A DNA stretch of 64,000 nt from Verticillium longisporum (taxonomy: Eukaryota > Ascomycota > Sordariomycetes > Glomerellales > Plectosphaerellaceae). Both the position numbers and the translations under genes were made by a program. The stretch is taken from contig JAETXT010000007.1 of assembly GCA_019188255.1 (NCBI GenBank), forward strand, positions 1,116,001 to 1,180,000, written 5' to 3'. Below, piece by piece: positions 57,101 through 64,000 of this stretch. The notes beneath the pieces were generated by a model. That model searched no databases. It was not told the origin of the DNA and saw only the letters and a program-made list of their open reading frames with translations. How positions within the stretch are numbered: the stretch's first letter is position 1; the number at the start of each line of letters is the position of its first letter.

Positions 57101-60100
57101 TGAGAGCTTGCGCCGATCCCAGACGGTCGCCGGCTCCGGTGTCGGCCTTGAGGGTTTGCATGAGGCCTGGAATGAGGTCTGGCAGTGCCTCTTCGCCCAG
57201 CTTTTCCATCAGAGAACCCAGTGCCCTTGATGCCGTCGCACGCGTCGTCGGTACTGGATCCACGATAGCAAGCTTGAGGCCAGCAACTAAGATGGGCAGG
57301 TGAGAGATGAGGTCCTTCCGCTCGGTCAAGTGAGCCAGACTGCCAATGACCTGAGCAGCCTTGCGCTTGGTGTTTGACCTCTCGCCAAGACCTCGTTGAA
57401 GGATCCTTGTTACCAAAGCCAAGGATGGGGCGTCGAGGTAGTGAACGAACTGAACCTTGATCAGAGCATCGAGAGCGTCGTCTGTGTACTTGGTGGGGTC
57501 ACTGAGGGCCTTCAGGAGGATGTCAACCAAGCCCTTGACCTCGGGGTTACTGATGACTTCGCCGAACCGCTTCAGACTCTTGTTTGCCCCCGATCTGACC
57601 TCCTTGTGACTGTCGTTAAGGACTGCGGTTAGGGGAGGGATGATATCGGGCAGGCTCAGAGCCAGTTGCTGGGGATCCAGATAGGCCATGGCACCGAGAA
57701 GGTCGCAAGCACCCTTCTTACTACGCCATTGCTGGTCGTCCAGACCACGGAGCAGCGTCGGAAGGATTTGCTTGACGCCATAGGAACTCAGCTTAGCAAA
57801 GCAAGCTTTGGCTGCAGCAAGACAAGCATCGCGGACATCTGCATTGCTGTCGCCGAAACCTGTCAGCAATTCAGGCACAATCTGAATCACATAAGGCTCA
57901 AAGATCCGGCCAAGCAGTGATGACAGAAGCTCCAACGCCATGAGGCCAGCTTCGCGTTGACTGGCTTCTTTCTTATTCTCAATTGCACCCTTGAGCGTGG
58001 TCATGATGCGATGATCCTTCAGGGTGGAGATGCCGCAACCCTGCACGAGACCAGCAAGTCCGTATGCAGCGCCTCGCTGCTCAGAATACTTTTTCGACGT
58101 AAGAAGCACGCCTAGGACCTGTTGAAAATATTTGGGAGTCTGGTCCCGGCATGCCTGAACCAGAGGGGGGAGACATTCGGCAATGGCGTATTGCACAGTC
58201 TCCGACGGCGTGCTTAAAGTGGCCAGCAGCCGCTCAACCACAATCGGGAGTTTGGCATCTCCCTTCTTAAGATGCTTCGCCAGCGCGCCGTACATGATAA
58301 TGACGGCCTCACTGACGCGATCAGCGGCCTCAGTGCTCTTGTCCGGGCCTTCCAGGGTCTTCTCGAAAGCGGCCATCAGCCGGTCTATCATGCTCTTTCC
58401 GTGATAATCGATAGCGCCAATGGCGGCTTCCAACATCTCACTTCGAACTGCAGCGTTCTGGTCTCCCAGGGGCCCCTTCTGGATAAGGAAGTCGAAGAAG
58501 GGGTCTAGCTGTTGCTTCTTCATATGGGGACCCAGCTCCTTGAAGGCTGAACCAATGCCATGACGACCCTCCCAAGGGTCGGCGAGGTCAAGCTTCTTTG
58601 GCATGCCGTACTGATCGAGCTCCTGCTGGCGAGGCTTAGCAAGTTCGGCATATGTCTCTTCGAGCTTTTCAATCAGCGGTTCAATGACCTGCGGATGCAC
58701 ACTGCTAGCTTCGGCTAGTGATCGAGCTGCAGCGCGTCGCAGTTGACCATCCTTGCTAGACAGGTAGGGCAACATTTCGAAAGCTAGCTTCTCCGACACC
58801 TCGAAGCCTTCCGTCCAAATCTCTCTGCCAAGCTCGGCGTTCTCTTCAACGTCATCATGGCAAGCAAGCCAGATCTCTGTCGAAAAGGCAGCTTCGCTCA
58901 TATCAACCTCAGCGCTGATAGACTGGAGAACGGTGGATCTCACAGAAACCTGTGGAACCAAGGAGCCACGAGCAAGTACTCCGATCTCTTCTGAAGTGAT
59001 GTTCGGAGCTATACAGCGACAAGCGTCGGCGAAGCAATCCTTGATGATCTTAAAGTGTTGAGTGTACTGCTGCATTGCAGTGACCAAGACGGATAGCACT
59101 TGGCCTCGCGGTGTTGTCTGATCTTCGCAAACGTTTGTGTGGAAGCTAAGGAATTCAATTGCAAGGACAAGCTGGGTATCGCGATCATCAGGCGTCGACC
59201 CAAGACCACCACTCTCGAGAATGAAAAAGATGAGAGGGAGAGTGTAGGTAAGAGAGATGGCATCGAAAGGGCGCTGCTCGCCAGAAAATCGAAGACGATA
59301 TAACACTCGTGTTACGAGCTCTTCGACCGGCTCTTGCATCTGGCTCTCGGGCAGGGATGTTACGCCCCGTGCACGAAGTGTAGCTACACCAACAAAAGGC
59401 CTGAAAGGACCCAATCTGCTCGAGATCTTCTCAGAGCAGGCGAGATAAGCAGTAGATGCGGCTTCGCCGGTTAGCATGCTGGCTCCAGCGTCGATCACGC
59501 CGAGCAAGGCAGTAATTACGGGGCCCATCCACAAGGCTGCCTCTGTGGGAGGGCCTAAGGCAAGGCTCTGAATGATACCAATGCCCCTGAACAGCCTGGC
59601 TTCAAGCAGACGTATAGAGTGCCGGATGGCAGATTCTTTCTTCAGTTGAGCGTTGACGCGTGCCGTTTCCTCGGCAGTAAGCTTCTTCTGCTGCCCCTTT
59701 TTCTGTGCCAGCGACGAGCGAAGTTCAGCCTCCCATTTGAGAATATCGTAGTCCTTGTTGTTCTTGTCCGGGACGGCGTCTTGTGCCTTTTGGCCAGCAC
59801 GTCAACGAATGCTGTGCCCTCTGGTGTTCTGTAAATCGCAGCCTCCAAAGGTCCAATCTTCTTCAACTCCTCTACCTCAAGGTCCTGCTCAATGAGTTCA
59901 ACAATGCGAGGCGTCATTGTCTCGGGTGCAACGAAGGCGAGCTCGGCGGCGGCGTTGCACGCAGCCTTTTTGACCAACGCGGAACTTTGTTCGGCGCCCG
60001 ATTTGTTGCGGATTTCGTCGAGTAGATCGGCTTCGTACCGACGAGCCAGGTCACCAGGATCCTTCTCTACACGCAGACAGAGATCGATCCAGTTCGATCT

Positions 60101-62297
60101 TGGCAGAAGCTCTGGCCGTGCGAGCACAAACAGAGCGCAAAGCTGGCGCTCTAGATGCTGCTCTTCAGGGACTATTTCCCGCTCTTGCCAGTCTTTCGGA
60201 GACAGGCAAATAGCCCTGACCACGAGGTGAAGGCTGTTCCGCTCTGTTCGAGCTAACACAGCCGCAGTATCCTTTTCACCCGCATCTAACGCCTCGAGCC
60301 AGTGCCAGATGGCACCCACGATTGCTGTGGAAATCAACGCTGGTTGCGCGGCGTACAGGCTTGATAGGCTATCAAGGGCCAATTGTCGAATCTTGGGCGT
60401 GACAGCCGAGGCACATATCAGGTAGAGAAAGGCTTCTGACCAAGCAGTTTTGACATCGCTAGGGGTAGCCACGGTGAGGCCAGATGCGGCTGATGCAAGA
60501 GCGCGGGACATCCAAGTGAGCTCGTCCTCTGTAGCGATTTTGCCATAGACGCGAGGGTTGAGTAGGAAGGAAGGTTTCGGATCCAAAGTCACGGCCTGCT
60601 TGAGGATCGATGCTCTCGCGGTAGGCAGCTTGACGGCTCCAAAAAGCTTGCTACCAGAGGCAGAGCACAGAAGAGCCACGACGACGTAAGCGCCAATGGT
60701 GGCATTGTTTTGGGCAGCCAATTGTGGGTTCGCAACAACCTCATTGTGTGCATCCACGAGCTTAGGTAAGATGCCTTCGGCGAACTTGAGGGTGGACGAC
60801 GATGTTGACTGGACTTTGGTTACGTCTCCAATGACCTCTCCAGCGCGAAGGATCCAGATCCTCCGAAGAGCAGGTTTCTTGTCTGCCGCACCCTTCATAA
60901 AGGCGTCAAGGACGGGCTTGGGCACGTCGAGATCCGACTGTAGAAGATGTGAGGTTGATCTGGCCAACGCCGCAGTCTCTGCTGCTACAGCTGCCTCGTT
61001 TCCTTCCTTCGCAGTCACCGTGGCGAGGGCCGTGGCGATCTTCTCCACAACCGCATCAAATTGTGGGAGGGTCAATAGCATCTCGCAGTGTAAAATCCTG
61101 TGATCTGCAGACGCCAACTTTCCCCCTTCAAAGGAGTAACGACCTCATCACAGGCCTTTTCCAAGGCCTTGCCATCGTGGCTCCTGGATGCGATAAGGTC
61201 GAAGGCGGCGACAGTGCTTGACCTGATGGCAGGGTTGCTGGATTTGACATTGGCCAAGATAGGCTTAAGCAAACGCTCGCTTAGGATTTGTGAGAGATCA
61301 TGGGAAGGTGGGAGAGAGCGGACGAGAGGAGCCAGAACCTCCAAAACAATCTCAGGGGCTCTCAGCAGACCCTTCTCGACAGTTGGGATGACGTCTTTGG
61401 TGAGCTCGTCCAGTGTGACAAAATCGGAGAAGAAGTCACGCAAACCAGCAGCGACATGATCAGGCACGGCGACACGAGAGCCCACAACCTCTCTAGTGTA
61501 GAAGGCGAAGTAGGACGCCTTCAGGGTCTCCAAGACTGCGCCAGCGTCAGGCTTGCGAGAGGCGACCCCAGCGATGACACCGAGAAGGACGGCGTTCTTG
61601 GCGGTAGGCTGCGCAGCCTTGGCCGTGAGAAGTTCGACAGCCTCCTTCACGGTCTTCTCCAAGTCGGCGGTAGGGGCGAGCAACTTTCGCAAACCTCTCC
61701 GGGTCACGACAATGGCGGCGCGGGCCACAGTTCCTCGTCCTGCGGGTTGCTGGCATTTTTCGAGTGAGTCGGCATTGGCGAGCAGTATTTGAGGAGCAAC
61801 CTGGGGCCAAGACGGCGTGCCTGACAGTTCCTGCATGAAGATGCTGCACCATTCGACCAGCACGAAAGCGCTGGTTATGGCAATGCCAGGCTTGACAGAT
61901 TCGGCCCGCAGGATGGAGGCAAGTTTGGCTAGCAATTCGGGTTCCAGGCCGCTAGCCAGCAGGGCAGACAGGCATTTTTGCGCACCGAGACGGGACTGGC
62001 GGTCGACGTAAAAGGCATGTGTCCAGAACAGGAGCTGAAGAAGCTTGGGAACGAGGGGCAGGTCGAACTCTGCGAGGCACAGGTCAGGTCGAGGCTACGG
62101 AATCGCAACGAGGTCGATCGGTGGGCATTGTGGCAGGACGTACTCTTTTGGGTTATGCGTTCTTGTAGTGCGCGCAGCTGATCGACTCTGACTCTGGTGG
62201 AAGAGGAGGTCAGAGCTCCTTTGAGAGCCGCGAAGTCGACATTGGCAGAGCCAGAATCTGCGCCGTTGGCGACAGGCTCGGCTTCGACTTCGTTCAT
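54128..62297 (-). CDS. GCN1: GCN1, HEAT-repeat activator of the eIF2-alpha kinase GCN2 (frame broken)
   Basis: Three exons, complement of 54128-54673, 54729-62069 and 62144-62297; about 2680 aa with the frame restored, matching yeast Gcn1. Gcn1 binds colliding or stalled ribosomes and Gcn2 and is needed for the amino-acid starvation response. It is HEAT repeats throughout, with the eEF3-like central part (QYAIAECLPPLVQACRD; RGAAYGLAGLVQGCGI) best conserved. Start MNEVEAEPVANG; exon 1 joins ERITQK to KFDLPLVPKLLQLLFWTHAFYVDRQSR. Two one-base losses shift the frame: in the G run at 61122-61126 (LKGGKLASADHRILH) and the A run at 59788-59791 (LAKKAQDAVPDK). An in-frame TAA at 55092-55094 (codon about 2378) replaces what should be Lys in TGSKTSDAGVK; 303 conserved codons follow it. 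Confidence 0.95.
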
Positions 62298-63659
62298 TGC
62301 GACGGCGTGTGAGATGGGACACAAGAGACGTCGGTCATCTGTGGCCGGCGCTTCAGTTGTCCTGTTGCGCCAGGGACAGAGACGCAGGCGGTTGGTAGGG
62401 TTTGAGGTGAGTTCGGTAGGGGCGTGCTTGCTGGTGGGATACTGGCAGAAGTCGAGTGTTTGAAATTCCAGCGATTATCGAAACCACTGCACACAAATGG
62501 AGCGAGTACACCTCGCACCCAAGCCTACCTTATTATTGCTACAAACTGCCTGGCCTAGGCATTTTAGGATTGGCTTGCCAGGGCGGAAATGGTGGGGTAC
62601 AGCTTCGGCCAGCTGAAAGGAGCAGGCGGTCAGGATCTGGGACTTCGTTGGGAGTGCCCGCGTTATACCTAGGTAGGTACTGTACGGAAGGGCAGGTCAA
62701 GCCTGCCACCTAGGAAGGCTTGCAACTGCCTCGAGACCAAAATCCAAGCACCCTTCCACATCCTCCAGGTACCTATCCAAACTATCGTCCCATGTGTAGT
62801 GAGGTAGGTACATAGGTACATGGTCCAACACGCAAACTTGGGGTTCTTGTTCTTGCACACCAAATGAATTCGGTTCCCACAAGGGACTCAAACAAGCCGC
62901 ACATAACTGGCTTCGAGACCATCTGTGCTCCCATGACAAGTCTTTTACGTTGAATTGATGCCCATAACACTAGCCTCAATTATGGGAGCTCGGGTTTGAC
63001 AACGCATAGCATTTCCATCCCGTGGCAGTGGACGTCTTTATCATTGTAGCGTGCGTACCCAAGCAAGCCAAGTAGCGTCATGGATGCCCACATTTACTTA
63101 CTGCTGCCCCACGTACCAACCCTCTTAGCGGGCTGTTGCGGGCAGGCAGGCTGGCAGGGAGGCACAAACGGGTAAGGGCAATCGGGCAACATCTCACTTC
63201 GCAGTCTCATCGTCAAGCAGAGCGAACCTGTACCAATTACGCACAACACGCGAGCCACCCCGTCCAGAATCTCAGCACTCTGTAGGGCCTGCCTCGCACT
63301 CATCCATCACGGAAAGAATCCTGCCGCAGGGTCTGCTGTCAGTCCCCTCGGCAGTTTCTCATCCTTCTTTGACGTCTGTTCTGAGGAATTTGGAACTCAC
63401 ATGATGGCCAACTTGTCCCTGATGGAGATACTGTCCTAAGAATCAAGTTTTCATTGCAAAACACCCCCTCCTTGCTTATCTTTCTGTTCATCCCAGCTTT
63501 TTTCTTTCCGGTCTCAGACCGTAACTTCACCCTTCACTTGGGGCGTCAGCGGCGACAGTACCACCTGCAGCAGCAGCAGCAGCAGCAACAGCGAGCGTCG
63601 TTGCTTGACACATCCCAACTCTTGATCAAACTCGGACGACACATACGGACATCAACATC
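62298..63659. promoter_or_regulatory. Divergent region, GCN1 / DExH helicase
   Basis: 1.36 kb with the promoters of both genes. AGGTACCT-type motifs cluster at 62660-62690 and 62768-62820, a pyrimidine-rich leader with T6 lies at about 63490-63515, and a CAG repeat lies just before the helicase start. Confidence 0.5.
63568..63591 (+). repeat. CAG repeat in the helicase 5' leader
   Basis: Six pure CAG units then CAA-CAG, 70-90 bp before the helicase ATG, probably within the untranslated leader. Confidence 0.85.
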
Positions 63660-64000
63660 ATGGCCAAGAAGAAGAAGCCCGCCAACAACCCCGCACGTGG
63701 TTTTGCGACGACATCCGTCGCCTCGAAACCTAGGCCCGAAGTCCTCGAAGGTGCTGAGATCGCCCCTGACGTTGCTTCCCAACCAAAGCATAACGCCAAG
63801 GGCGGTGCAGCTACAGCCTCGGGTGCCCAGACACCAGCTACAAACGCCGCAGGTGCTGCGGCCACCAGCGACTCTGCTGCCGAAAGCAAAGATCTGAGCC
63901 CAGAAGAGTTTGAGAGGCGACTTGAAGAGTCCGAGTTGCAGTTGATGGTAGAGAAGAATGCTGCAAAGACGAGGCGCGATGTCAACCGACAAAAGACTCG
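63660..64000 (+). CDS. Putative DExH-box RNA helicase, DHX29-like, N-terminal part (cut by window end)
   Basis: 113 codons are visible, open to the window edge; no helicase motif lies inside. Identification rests on the N terminus: MAKKKK, ARGFATTSV, an Ala/Thr-rich spacer, then the charged helix LSPEEFERRLEESELQLMVEKNAAKTRRD. This order is typical of the large fungal DEAH/DExH helicases related to DHX29/YLR419W, which act on structured mRNA during initiation or on ribosomes. The call is inference from resemblance. Confidence 0.6.
   Translation, partial: MAKKKKPANNPARGFATTSVASKPRPEVLEGAEIAPDVASQPKHNAKGGAATASGAQTPATNAAGAAATSDSAAESKDLSPEEFERRLEESELQLMVEKNAAKTRRDVNRQKT

Noticed and set aside
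55780..57632. Plus-strand open frames opposite GCN1
   Set aside because: Antisense shadows; GCN1 HEAT repeats on the minus strand explain the lack of stops.
62070..62143. Third GCN1 frameshift near the N terminus
   Set aside because: A GTACGT...GCAG intron restores the frame (ITQK-KFDLPLVPKLLQ), matching family sequence.

Overview
The window is nuclear DNA of a filamentous ascomycete (Pezizomycotina), most likely a Sordariomycete. The evidence is short 50-110 nt GT-AG introns in nearly every gene, RPC1, fimbrin, OST3, GCN1 and RACK1 proteins of typical fungal length, an AA9 polysaccharide monooxygenase, and many short AGGTAGGTACCT-type motifs between genes. I cannot name the species.

Layout. 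Bases 1-9718 hold no gene I can support: short palindromic repeats, homopolymer tracts and low-complexity DNA. Then come an SRAP/HMCES abasic-site shield protein (9719-11035,+) and a secreted AA9 enzyme (11327-12412,-). RNA polymerase III largest subunit (13368-17929,-) is divergent from a DDHD phospholipase (19285-22628,+), which ends 28 bp from a RING-like/ankyrin protein (22657-23536,-). Next are fimbrin (24970-27204,+), an SR splicing factor (27924-29141,+), a mitochondrial carrier (30796-32045,+), ribosomal protein eL18 (32568-33435,+), OST3 (34264-35447,-), a coiled-coil/AT-hook protein (36050-37972,+), the mitochondrial rRNA methyltransferase MRM2 (38506-39903,+), RACK1 (40725-42241,-), TAF8 (42965-43972,-), an intron-containing tRNA-Tyr (44586-44674,+), an isochorismatase-AlkB-GST fusion (45601-48542,+), mitochondrial SHMT (49186-51002,-), ribosomal protein eL19 (52595-53620,-), GCN1 (54128-62297,-) and the start of a DExH helicase (63660-end,+).

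Many genes serve translation or its control: eL18, eL19, RACK1, MRM2, Pol III, tRNA-Tyr, GCN1, probably the helicase, and a C/D snoRNA of the U24/snR24 type inside the last RACK1 intron. SHMT supplies one-carbon units. The AA9 enzyme is the only obvious secreted, lifestyle-related gene.

The main caveat is sequence quality. Conserved reading frames are broken by about fifteen small indels in eight genes, several of them essential, mostly loss of one base from a short homopolymer. In addition GCN1 has an in-frame TAA, RPC1 has an Ile in place of the near-universal Asn before ADFDGD, and eL18 has a scrambled stretch. I treat these mainly as sequencing errors and give gene models as exon lists with the breaks marked. 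Residue numbers for those genes assume the conserved frame.
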